Source: Salarchaeum japonicum
Lineage (GTDB): Archaea; Halobacteriota; Halobacteria; Halobacteriales; Halobacteriaceae
Assembly: GCF_020614395.1 (NCBI RefSeq)
Contig: NZ_CP085324.1
Location: 997,564-1,061,563 of the forward strand
Reading direction: 5' to 3'
DNA: 64,000 nucleotides
The first letter of the stretch is position 1. Each line of letters starts with the position of its first letter. Positions 49,320-56,560 of this stretch are shown piece by piece. The position numbers were made by a program, and so were the translations under genes. Below the pieces are notes generated by a model. The model was given only the letters and a program-made list of their open reading frames with translations, ran no database searches and was not told where the DNA came from.

Positions 49320-50780
49320 ATGAGTTCGGACTTCCAGCCGAAAACGCTCAGTGACATCCCGCCCGAACGCCGGCCCTCGCTCGGGGAGGCGCTCCTGCCG
49401 ATTCTCGGCGTCGTCGTCTTCCTCGGCGTCGGCTCCGGCTACCTCGGGCTCGCACCGCACGGCCCCCTCCTCTGGAGCATCGTCTTCGCCGGCCTGGTCG
49501 GCCTCGTCCGCCTCGACCTCACCTACGCCGACCTCTACGACGCCGTCTCCAACGGCCTCATCATGGGCCTTCAGGCGCTCCTCATCCTGTTCACCATCTA
49601 CGCCCTCATCGCCACCTGGGTCAGCGCCGGCACCATCCCCGGCCTGATGTACTACGGCCTCGGCATCCTCACGCCCGAAGTCTTCCTCCCCGTCACCGCC
49701 CTGCTCGCCGCCGTCGTCGCGTTCTCCATCGGGAGTTCCTGGACGACCGCCGGCACGCTCGGCGTCGCCTTCATCGGCATCGGCTCCGGCCTCGGCATCC
49801 CCGCACCGATGACCGCCGGCGCGATTCTCTCCGGCGCGTACGCCGGCGACAAACAGAGCCCGCTCAGCGACACCACCAACCTCGCCGCCGCCGTCACCAA
49901 CACCGACCTCTACGACCACATCGACGCGATGAAGGTCGGAACCGCGCTCGCGCTCGGCCTCTCCGTCCTCGTCTACGCCGTCCTCGGCCTCCGCGCCGGC
50001 GGCGCGATCCCCGCCGGACAGGTCGAGAGCATCCGCGGCGCGCTCGCCGGCACCTACACCACGAACCCGCTCGTCTTCCTCCCGCTCGTAGTCACGTTCG
50101 GCCTCGCGCTCTACGGCGTCCCCGCCCTCCCCACGCTCGTCACCGGCGTGTTCGCCGGCGCGTTCACCACCGTCCTCCTCCAGGGCGGACAGTTCACCAC
50201 CGCCTGGAACGTCTTCCTCAACGGCACCGCGCCCGAAACCGGCGTCGAACTCGTGAACAGCCTGCTCGCCACCGGCGGCCTCTCCGGGTCCGCGTGGACC
50301 ATCACCGTCGTCGTCCTCGCGCTCTCCCTCGGCGGCCTCCTCGAAGGCATGGGCGTGCTCGCCGTGCTCGCGAATGAACTCCTCGACCTCGTCTGGAGCG
50401 AGAACAGCCTCGTCGCCGGCACCGGCGTCGCCGCCATCGTGACGAACGTCTTCAGCGCCCAGCAGTACATGAGCATCGTCCTGCCCGGTGTCAGCCTCCG
50501 GAACGCCTACGAGGAGTACGACCTCGACTCCCGCAACCTCTCCCGGGCCGTCGAAGCCGCCGGCACCCCGACCGGCGCGCTCATCCCGTGGCACGCCGGC
50601 GCGGTCTACATGTCCGGCGTATTCGGCGTCCCCACCCTCACCGGCAGCATCGACCTCGCGAACCTCTCCGTCTCCATCGGCGGGTACGCGCCCTACTACG
50701 CGTTCGCCTTCCTCAGCCCGCTCATCCTGTTCGCCATGGCCGCGACCGGCTACGGATTCGTCGCGAAATCCGACACCTGA
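49320..50780 (+). CDS. nhaC: Na+/H+ antiporter, NhaC family
   Basis: A 486-residue protein with about eleven to twelve helices. Conserved NhaC stretches are G-L-Q-A-L-L-I-L near residue 84, F-S-I-G-S-S-W-T-T-A-G-T-L-G near 136, and A-Y-A-G-D-K-Q-S-P-L-S-D-T-T-N near 177, the last with acidic and Thr residues inside the membrane. It exchanges sodium for protons; some relatives exchange malate/lactate, which cannot be excluded. Sodium export is expected in a halophile. Confidence 0.9.
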   Translation: MSSDFQPKTLSDIPPERRPSLGEALLPILGVVVFLGVGSGYLGLAPHGPLLWSIVFAGLVGLVRLDLTYADLYDAVSNGLIMGLQALLILFTIYALIATWVSAGTIPGLMYYGLGILTPEVFLPVTALLAAVVAFSIGSSWTTAGTLGVAFIGIGSGLGIPAPMTAGAILSGAYAGDKQSPLSDTTNLAAAVTNTDLYDHIDAMKVGTALALGLSVLVYAVLGLRAGGAIPAGQVESIRGALAGTYTTNPLVFLPLVVTFGLALYGVPALPTLVTGVFAGAFTTVLLQGGQFTTAWNVFLNGTAPETGVELVNSLLATGGLSGSAWTITVVVLALSLGGLLEGMGVLAVLANELLDLVWSENSLVAGTGVAAIVTNVFSAQQYMSIVLPGVSLRNAYEEYDLDSRNLSRAVEAAGTPTGALIPWHAGAVYMSGVFGVPTLTGSIDLANLSVSIGGYAPYYAFAFLSPLILFAMAATGYGFVAKSDT

Positions 50781-50819
50781 GGGGGAAGGTTAACGGTTCG
50801 CGGGGCCGAACAAAAAACC

Positions 50820-51242
50820 ATGACCGACGACGTACTCGACGGTTTTCTCGCCGAAGCCGGCGAGCGCGACACGCTCCGCGTCGCGCTCCACTACGAGGGG
50901 GACGCACACGACATACTCTACAAGCGAGACGACATCACCGCCGAGTTCACCGACGAGGAGTTCGACGAGATGGTGAAGAACGTCATCCTCAAAGCGCTCG
51001 ACGAAATCCCCGAACAAAGCGAGTTCAACCGCTGGGGGACGCTCGACGTGACCGCGCGCTGGTTCAACGAAGTCCTCATCGTCCAGATTCCGCTCGGCGA
51101 CTGGGAGGGCGTCATCCTGAGCTTCGACCGCGACAAACTCGACGACTACGGCGAACTCGTCAACGCCCTCCTCAACTACGTGGACACGGAACTCCGCCCC
51201 GAAGAAGAACCGGACGACCCCGCCGAAGACCACTTCGCCTAG
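50820..51242 (+). CDS. Haloarchaeal hypothetical protein (DUF7522-like)
   Basis: A 140-residue acidic soluble protein: an N-terminal D-V-L-D-G-F-L-A-E-A-G segment, a central helix-strand region (F-D-E-M-V-K-N-V-I-L-K-A-L and W-F-N-E-V-L-I-V-Q-I-P-L), and a charged tail ending in D-H-F-A. It has a G-G-T-T-A-A-C promoter element at the right distance. It converges with the RecA-like gene through an interlocked CTAG stop. I assign no function; the DUF label is from memory of similar proteins only. Confidence 0.65.
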   Translation: MTDDVLDGFLAEAGERDTLRVALHYEGDAHDILYKRDDITAEFTDEEFDEMVKNVILKALDEIPEQSEFNRWGTLDVTARWFNEVLIVQIPLGDWEGVILSFDRDKLDDYGELVNALLNYVDTELRPEEEPDDPAEDHFA

Positions 51243-51880
51243 AGGCGCTCCCACTCCGTCGGCGTCCCCTCCAACCCGAGGACGCGCACCTCGATACCGC
51301 TGCCCTCCTCCGCGAACCGCGTCTGCACCATCCCGTCGAACAGCGGCGCGAACGTGTCGAACGCGGACTTCCCGTCCGTCTCCAGCACCGTCGCGCCGAA
51401 CCAGCCGTGCTGTTGCACGCGTCCCGTGAGCACGTTCATGAACCGGAACACCCGCCGGGTGTCCGCGTACATCAACATCGTCGAGAGCGACGCCAACCCG
51501 AACCGAACCGGACGGTCTTCGTCGCTGAACTGCTTGAAGAACCCGGCCGCGCGGATTCCGATGTCGGTGAGGTCGCCCGGCGAGGAGACGTACCGGATGT
51601 TCTCCCGCTCCTGGTAGTCGCCCCCGCGCTCGCGCGTCACGCAGTCGATGACGCCCGCGCGGCCCTCTATGGTCGCCGTGCGAATCGGAGGGGACAGGTC
51701 GAGCAAGCGGTCGGCGCTGTCCCGCGTCGTCACTACGACCGCGCCTTCGCCCCGAGATATCCCGCTCTCAACGAGCGAACGGGCGATTTCGCGCTTCCGG
51801 GTCATCGCCGGGCCGCCGATGAGGAGGTTCGTCCCCTCGGGAACGCCGTCGATCGGAAGCGCCGAGCCCACATCGAACAT
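51239..51880 (-). CDS. RecA/KaiC-fold protein with altered P-loop
   Basis: A 213-residue protein with the fold plan of RAD55/KaiC-like ATPases: a strand leading to G-G-P-A-M-T-R-K-R-E near residues 23-32 where a Walker A would be, an A-V-V-V-T-T strand near 48, and a hydrophobic Walker-B-like strand (G-L-A-S-L-S-T-M-L-M). The P-loop keeps Lys but replaces the usual G-K-S/T end with R-K-R, so ATP binding may be changed or lost. Similar proteins in haloarchaea are linked to signalling. Start: ATG 51878-51880. Confidence 0.7.
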   Translation of the reverse strand: MFDVGSALPIDGVPEGTNLLIGGPAMTRKREIARSLVESGISRGEGAVVVTTRDSADRLLDLSPPIRTATIEGRAGVIDCVTRERGGDYQERENIRYVSSPGDLTDIGIRAAGFFKQFSDEDRPVRFGLASLSTMLMYADTRRVFRFMNVLTGRVQQHGWFGATVLETDGKSAFDTFAPLFDGMVQTRFAEEGSGIEVRVLGLEGTPTEWERL

Positions 51881-51925
51881 CGAACTACCTAGTGGTTCGG
51901 GCCTAACCGTCAAAAGAATATCCGT

Positions 51926-52858
51926 CTACTCGCGGAGTTCGTCCGCGAGCTGTCGGGCCGCCCGACGCACCGCGTCGTCGCTCGACTCCGGCGGCTCCCA
52001 GCCGAGCGCGGACAGCTTCTCGATGGACAGCCGCATCTTCGGCACGTCACCCGTCCACCCGCGGTCGCCGCCCGTGTACTTGTACTCTGGGTCGCAGTCA
52101 AGCACGTCCGCGACGATGTCCGCGATGGTGTTCACGCTCGTCGTCGTCCGCGTCCCGAGGTTGTACGTGTTCAGGTCGTCGTCCGCGTGCTCCACGACGT
52201 GACACATCGCGTCCACGCAGTCCTCCACGTGCAGGTAGGACTTCTCCTGGCGGCCGTTCCCGAGGATTTCGAGGGAGTCCGGGTCGTCCAAGAGCTTCTC
52301 GATGAAGTCCGGGATGACGTTCCCGCGCTGGCGCGGGCCGACGATGTTCGCGAACCGGTACATCCAGGACTGGATGCCGTGGCTGTGCGCGTACGTCGAC
52401 ACCAGGCCTTCGTCCGCGAGCTTCGACGCGCCGTAGATGCTGATGGGTTCCAGGGGCGCGTAATCCTCCGGGGTCGGCATCGGCGCTTCCCCGTACACCG
52501 TCGAGGAGGACGTGAACGCGAGGCTGTCCACGCCGACCTCGTTCATGCGTTCGAGGACGTTGTACGTCATCTCGCCGTTCTCCTCGAACAGCTTCCGGGG
52601 GTTCGAGTAGTTCGTGTCCGTGTACGCCGCGAAGTGGAACACGATATCGACATCCTCGGTGATAACCTCGGCTACGTCGTCCGCGTCGCGGAGGTCAGCC
52701 TTCTCGAACGCGACGCCGTCGGGGACGCGGTCGCGCGTGCCCTTCGAGAGGTTGTCCACGGCGAGCACGTCGTTCTCGTCCGCGAGGTGGCCGGCGAGGT
52801 GGGAGCCGACCAGCCCGGCGGCCCCCGTGACGACGACTCGCTGTCCCGTGAGTTCCAT
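51926..52858 (-). CDS. NAD-dependent sugar-nucleotide epimerase/dehydratase
   Basis: A 310-residue extended short-chain dehydrogenase. The NAD site is T-G-A-A-G-L-V-G-S near residues 11-19, the catalytic Ser lies in F-T-S-S-S-T-V-Y-G near 115-123, and Y-x-x-x-K is I-Y-G-A-S-K near 140. R-Q-R-G-N-V-I-P-D-F-I follows, typical of UDP-glucose/galactose 4-epimerases. It would supply a sugar nucleotide for glycosylation of surface proteins or for polysaccharide. No glycosyltransferase is next to it. Confidence 0.9.
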   Translation of the reverse strand: MELTGQRVVVTGAAGLVGSHLAGHLADENDVLAVDNLSKGTRDRVPDGVAFEKADLRDADDVAEVITEDVDIVFHFAAYTDTNYSNPRKLFEENGEMTYNVLERMNEVGVDSLAFTSSSTVYGEAPMPTPEDYAPLEPISIYGASKLADEGLVSTYAHSHGIQSWMYRFANIVGPRQRGNVIPDFIEKLLDDPDSLEILGNGRQEKSYLHVEDCVDAMCHVVEHADDDLNTYNLGTRTTTSVNTIADIVADVLDCDPEYKYTGGDRGWTGDVPKMRLSIEKLSALGWEPPESSDDAVRRAARQLADELRE

Positions 52859-53079
52859 ACGCGGACTGTCGGCGGCCCGGAGAAGTGCCTTCTGGTTCAG
52901 CCGTCGCTCGGGCTTGCGTGGCGTTCGGCGACACGACGACCGGACGCGGGGGCGTGTCGCGCACTCCGAATCCGAGTCCCGCGCGGCGACGGCTACGTCA
53001 CGCCACCCGCTGGCCCCGCTATCCGATTTGAACGTTCGGTTCCGAAACGCGTTACCCGGCGCGGCCGCTCCACCACGGT

Positions 53080-53619
53080 ATGCAGGGAGAACGCGAAGTC
53101 GTCGTCTGCCGGTACGGCCACCGCCCCGGCCGCGACGACCGCATGACGACGCACGTGGGACTGACGGCGCGCGCGCTCGGCGCTGACCGCGTCGTCTTCC
53201 CCGGGAACGCCGGGCAGTCCGCCGACACCGTCCGCGACATCACCGGCCGCTTCGGCGGCCCGTTCGCCGTCGAACTCACGGACGAACAGGACGCCCTCAT
53301 CCGTGACTGGGACGGCGACATCGTCCACCTCACCATGTACGGCGAACGCGTGCAGGACGTCCAGGACGAGATTCGGGAAGCGCACGCGGACGATGACTTG
53401 CTCGTCGTGGTCGGCGGGGAGAAAGTCCCGTTCACCGTCTACGACCACGCCGACTGGAACGTCGCCGTCACCAACCAACCCCACTCCGAAGTCGCCGGCC
53501 TCGCCGTCTTCCTCGACCGACTCTTCGACGGCCGCGAACTCGACCAGAACTGGGAGGGAGCCGAACGCCGCGTCATCCCCGAAGAAACCGGGAAGAACGT
53601 CGAACAGCTCGACGAGTAA
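53080..53619 (+). CDS. trm56: tRNA (cytidine-56 2'-O)-methyltransferase
   Basis: A 179-residue SPOUT-class enzyme. The N-terminus V-V-C-R-Y-G-H-R-P-G-R-D-D-R-M-T-T-H-V near residues 8-26 is the Trm56 signature, and the knot region has L-L-V-V-V-G-G-E-K-V-P near 106 and N-Q-P-H-S-E-V-A near 132. It methylates C56 of archaeal tRNAs with S-adenosylmethionine; all archaea except Pyrobaculum relatives need it. The gap downstream has a hairpin and a repeat before the TFE promoter. Confidence 0.95.
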   Translation: MQGEREVVVCRYGHRPGRDDRMTTHVGLTARALGADRVVFPGNAGQSADTVRDITGRFGGPFAVELTDEQDALIRDWDGDIVHLTMYGERVQDVQDEIREAHADDDLLVVVGGEKVPFTVYDHADWNVAVTNQPHSEVAGLAVFLDRLFDGRELDQNWEGAERRVIPEETGKNVEQLDE

Positions 53620-53657
53620 CACCCGGCTCACGCGTCACGTCGTTTCCGCGTTCGCGT

Positions 53658-53674
53658 GTTCCGCGGCGCTTCGC
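53658..53674. repeat. 17-bp direct repeat, copy 1
   Basis: GTTCCGCGGCGCTTCGC, identical to 53708-53724, 50 bp apart, both in the gap between trm56 and tfe. The right copy is continued by a hairpin. Confidence 0.5.
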
Positions 53675-53707
53675 CGGCTCGCGGTTCGTTTCACTCTCCG
53701 CTCGCTC

Positions 53708-53724
53708 GTTCCGCGGCGCTTCGC
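53708..53724. repeat. 17-bp direct repeat, copy 2
   Basis: Second copy of the GTTCCGCGGCGCTTCGC repeat. The sequence CGCGGCGC-TTC-GCGCCGCG at 53712-53730 is a perfect 8-bp hairpin with a 3-nt loop starting inside it. The hairpin is 10 bp before the TFE TATA box. Confidence 0.5.
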
Positions 53725-53740
53725 GCCGCGTACCCGATGG

Positions 53741-53747
53741 TATTAAG
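53741..53747 (+). promoter_or_regulatory. TATA box of tfe
   Basis: TATTAAG 28-34 bp before the ATG at 53775; implies a leaderless tfe transcript. Confidence 0.55.
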
Positions 53748-53774
53748 GGTCGTTCGGCCCGGAGTTACACGCAA

Positions 53775-54290
53775 ATGGCTTTTGAGGACTTACTCGACGA
53801 CCCGGTGGTGCAGAAGTACCTCCACGAACTCGTCGGGCCGACGGGAATGCCGGTCGCGGCCGCGCCGCCGGACGGCGAGGTGACGGATGAGGAGCTCGCG
53901 GAACGCCTCGGACTGGAGTTGAACGACGTGCGACGCGCGCTCTTCATCCTCTACGAGAACGACCTCGCGACCTACCGCCGGGTGCGCGACGAGGACTCGG
54001 GCTGGCTCACCTACCTCTGGACGTTCGAGTACGACAACATCCCGGAGAACCTCGCGGAGGAGATGGACCGCCTCCTGGAGGCGCTGCGGGAGCGCCGCGA
54101 GTACGAACTGGAGAACGAGTTCTACCTCTGCGAGGTGGACTCCATCCGGTTCGAGTTCGGTGAGGCGATGGACTTCGGGTTCGAGTGCCCCGAGTGCGGG
54201 TCGCCCCTGGAGTCGATGGAGAACACGGACATGCTGGCGTCCATCGACGACCGAATCGACGCGCTCGAATCGGAGTTGAACGCGGCATAA
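53775..54290 (+). CDS. tfe: Transcription factor E (TFE)
   Basis: A 171-residue TFE alpha-type protein. The N-terminal extended winged helix (residues 1-90, with D-E-E-L-A-E-R-L-G-L-E-L-N-D-V-R and A-L-F-I-L-Y-E-N) is followed by an acidic coiled helix and a C-terminal zinc ribbon (Y-L-C-E-V near 118 and F-E-C-P-E-C-G near 137-141). TFE assists promoter opening with TBP and TFB. The ribbon has three clear Cys, so the fourth ligand is not obvious. It is joined to the DUF2110 gene by a TAATG junction. Confidence 0.93.
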   Translation: MAFEDLLDDPVVQKYLHELVGPTGMPVAAAPPDGEVTDEELAERLGLELNDVRRALFILYENDLATYRRVRDEDSGWLTYLWTFEYDNIPENLAEEMDRLLEALRERREYELENEFYLCEVDSIRFEFGEAMDFGFECPECGSPLESMENTDMLASIDDRIDALESELNAA

Positions 54291-54955
54291 TGGTCGTCCT
54301 CGCAACCAAAGTGTACGTCGGCGGCGACGCCCGCGAACGCGCGCTCGACGGCCTGCGGTCGCTCATCCGGAACACGGTCGGCGACCTCGACGTGGAGTTC
54401 GAAGTCGGCGTGCGCCACGACGGCTTCCCGTCCGTGACGCTGTCCGGGCCGGACGAGGAAGTCGCGCGGAACGCCCTGCGCGAGGAGTGGGGCGTCATCA
54501 CGCCCCAGTTCCGCGAGGGCGACACCTACACGGGCACGCTCGAATTCTGGGACGAGGACGGGTTCGTGCTCGACGCGGGCGAGGAAGTGCGGATTCCCGC
54601 GGACGAACTCGGGCTCGGCCCGGGGACGCCCGAGCAAATCCGGAAGCGCTTCGGTCTCGTCCAGCACGTCCCGCTCCGGTTCGTGTACGGCGAGCCGTGC
54701 TCGCTCGCGGAGGCGGAGCGCGACCGCCTGTTCGAGTGGACGCGCGGCACCGGCCGCGTGAACGTGAACAGCGCGACCCGCGGGGAGACGCGCGCGACGG
54801 TGAACCGCGCGGGTCACGCGCACGACATCGTCACGGTCGAACGCCTCGGCCTCCTCGAACAGAGCATCATCTGTCGCGAGGACACGGACGCGCCCGGCCT
54901 GCTCTCCAGCATCGGCGAATACCTGCCCGCCGAACTCCTCGCCGTCGTTCCATGA
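54290..54955 (+). CDS. DUF2110 family protein
   Basis: A 221-residue protein of the archaeal DUF2110 family, recognised by V-Y-V-G-G-D-A-R-E-R near residue 9 and E-E-W-G near 65, and by its place right after tfe. The N-terminal half looks like an alpha/beta domain and the C-terminal half has a Gly-rich beta part (R-V-N-V-N-S-A-T-R-G-E-T-R-A-T). It shares one base with the TFE stop, so the two are made together. A role in transcription or RNA handling has been suggested only by context. Confidence 0.85.
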   Translation: MVVLATKVYVGGDARERALDGLRSLIRNTVGDLDVEFEVGVRHDGFPSVTLSGPDEEVARNALREEWGVITPQFREGDTYTGTLEFWDEDGFVLDAGEEVRIPADELGLGPGTPEQIRKRFGLVQHVPLRFVYGEPCSLAEAERDRLFEWTRGTGRVNVNSATRGETRATVNRAGHAHDIVTVERLGLLEQSIICREDTDAPGLLSSIGEYLPAELLAVVP

Positions 54956-55653
54956 GGCGTCGCCTGGTCGCGGTGCTCGCGGTCGCTCTCCTCGCGGCCA
55001 CCGCCGGCTGTGCGGGCATGGGGTTCTCCGGGGCGAGCGGCGAGGACGTCTCCTACGACTGGAACGCGTCCGCGGACGCCTCCATCGACGTGTCCACGGG
55101 CTCCTACCAGGCGGTCTACCGCGCGAACAACACCACGGAACTCTCGTTCTCGACGCCGACCGAACTCACGGGAGACCAGCCGGTCTCGCTCTCCGCCGTG
55201 AAGTTCCGGTACCCGAACGGGACGATAGTGAACGAGTCCGTGGTGGACGTCTCGGAGACGCGCTCCGAGACCGTCGTGTCGATTCCCGCCGCGGACGGCC
55301 AGTTGGCGTTCACCGCGCCCGCCAGTCAGCGCGGCGTCACCGTCTCCGCGCCCGTCGAGGGCTCCTACGAGGTCGTGCTCCCCGGCGGGATGGACGTCCT
55401 GATTCCCGTGCTCGGCCACGTCGACCCCGGCGACTACGAGCGCTCGACGGCGGACGGCCGCGTCCACCTCGCGTGGGAGTCCCTCGACGGCGGGCACGTC
55501 GAGGCGAGTTACTACTACCAGCAGGACGTCTACATCTTCGCGGGCGTCATCGTGCTCGCCGCCCTGGTGGGCGTGACGGGCGCGTTCTACCTCCGAAACC
55601 AGATTCGACGGCTCCGCCAGTACCGGGAGGACGCCGGCCTCGACGTCGAATAG
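54952..55653 (+). CDS. Membrane lipoprotein (DUF5803-like)
   Basis: A 233-residue protein with a signal peptide ending in a lipobox (A-T-A-G-C20), about 170 residues of beta-rich exterior domain with several N-x-T/S glycosylation sites, a C-terminal helix (about 195-216) and a basic cytosolic end (Y-L-R-N-Q-I-R-R-L-R). The anchor at both ends is unusual for a lipoprotein. It overlaps the DUF2110 gene by 4 bp (ATGA). The pairing of a surface protein with tfe and DUF2110 is recurrent in haloarchaea by my recollection. Confidence 0.75.
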   Translation: MRRRLVAVLAVALLAATAGCAGMGFSGASGEDVSYDWNASADASIDVSTGSYQAVYRANNTTELSFSTPTELTGDQPVSLSAVKFRYPNGTIVNESVVDVSETRSETVVSIPAADGQLAFTAPASQRGVTVSAPVEGSYEVVLPGGMDVLIPVLGHVDPGDYERSTADGRVHLAWESLDGGHVEASYYYQQDVYIFAGVIVLAALVGVTGAFYLRNQIRRLRQYREDAGLDVE

Positions 55654-55684
55654 CGTTTTTGTCGCCGGCGCACGTTCGTCCGGT

Positions 55685-56362
55685 ATGAACGTCGGTATCG
55701 TCACCGTCGGCGACGAACTGCTCTCCGGCGAGACGGAGAACACGAACGCGTCCTGGCTCGGCCGCCGACTCGCGGAGCGCGGCGTCACCGTCCGCCGGAC
55801 GGTCGTCGTGCCGGACGAGGTCGGGGAGATAGCGGGGGAGACTCGGGAGTTCGCGGAGCGCTACGACGCCGCCATCGTCACCGGGGGGCTGGGGCCGACG
55901 CACGACGACGTGACGATGGACGGGGTCGCGGCGGCGTTCGACCGCGACGTGGTCGAACACCCGGACGCGGTCGCGTGGTTCGCGGAGCGCGACGGCTACC
56001 ACAACAGCGACCTCGCCGAGGGGACGACGTTCCTCCCGGAGGACGCGCGAGTCCTCCCGAACGAGGAGGGCGTCGCGCCGGGCGCGGTCGTGGAGAACGT
56101 CTACGTCCTCCCCGGCGTGCCCGCCGAGATGAAGGCGATGTTCGAGTCGGTCGAGAGCGAGTTCGAGGGCGAGCGCACGCACGTCGAGGTCGTGCACTCC
56201 GAACAGCCGGAGTCCGCGCTCGTGGACGCGCTGACCGAGGTACAGGAACAGTTCGACGTGACCGTCGGGAGTTATCCCGGCGACGGCGTTCGCATCCGCG
56301 TCGGAAGCCCCGACCCGGAGACCGCCGAGGCGGCGGCCGCGTGGCTCCGCGAGCGCGTCTAG
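55685..56362 (+). CDS. CinA-like molybdopterin-binding domain protein
   Basis: A 225-residue protein of the MoeA/CinA N-terminal fold: V-T-V-G-D-E-L-L-S-G near residue 6, N-T-N-A-S-W-L near 20, and T-G-G-L-G-P-T-H-D-D-V-T near 66, the loop that binds molybdopterin in MogA-like proteins. CinA-type members act on pyridine nucleotides (NMN deamidase, ADP-ribose pyrophosphatase), but the C-terminal deamidase domain is missing. Next to it lies an NAD-kinase-like gene, which hints at a nucleotide-linked role. Its stop interlocks with a small opposing gene. Confidence 0.83.
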   Translation: MNVGIVTVGDELLSGETENTNASWLGRRLAERGVTVRRTVVVPDEVGEIAGETREFAERYDAAIVTGGLGPTHDDVTMDGVAAAFDRDVVEHPDAVAWFAERDGYHNSDLAEGTTFLPEDARVLPNEEGVAPGAVVENVYVLPGVPAEMKAMFESVESEFEGERTHVEVVHSEQPESALVDALTEVQEQFDVTVGSYPGDGVRIRVGSPDPETAEAAAAWLRERV

Positions 56363-56475
56363 CGCAGGATGGACGCGACCCACGCGACGACGAACAGGAC
56401 GCCGACGGCGAGGACGGCGTAGCTCGCGAGGTCGATTGGCAGGCTGCCCGCGGTTTCGGCGACGAGTGCGTTCAT
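56359..56475 (-). CDS. 38-residue single-pass membrane peptide
   Basis: A very small gene: MNALVAETAGSLPIDLASYA begins the peptide, followed by a hydrophobic helix and an end in A-S-I-L-R. A C-A-C-T-A-A-G element lies 25-31 bp before its start on the minus strand. Its TAG stop interlocks with the TAG of the CinA-like gene in CTAG, as in other converging pairs here, which supports it being real. Confidence 0.5.
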   Translation of the reverse strand: MNALVAETAGSLPIDLASYAVLAVGVLFVVAWVASILR

Positions 56476-56541
56476 ACCCGGTTCTCTCGCCCCGCGGGCT
56501 TAGTGTTTTTCGAGTCGCCGCGACCCGTCCGCACTTTACGC

Positions 56542-56560
56542 ACCCCCACATAACGGGGGT
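56542..56560. repeat. 6-bp inverted repeat at start of NAD-kinase-like gene
   Basis: ACCCCC, a 7-nt loop ACATAAC, then GGGGGT immediately followed by the ATG at 56561. If the TTTAC element near 56533 is the TATA box, this repeat covers the transcription start, so it is more likely a DNA operator than an RNA structure. Confidence 0.4.

Noticed and set aside
53020-53045. GATTTGAAC, like the T-loop of a tRNA on the minus strand
   Set aside because: The flanking five bases do not pair as a T stem, and no acceptor or anticodon arm can be drawn.
52859-53079. 221-bp gap between the epimerase gene and trm56
   Set aside because: No frame with haloarchaeal codon character, no RNA fold and no clear repeat was found; it is probably just two divergent upstream regions.
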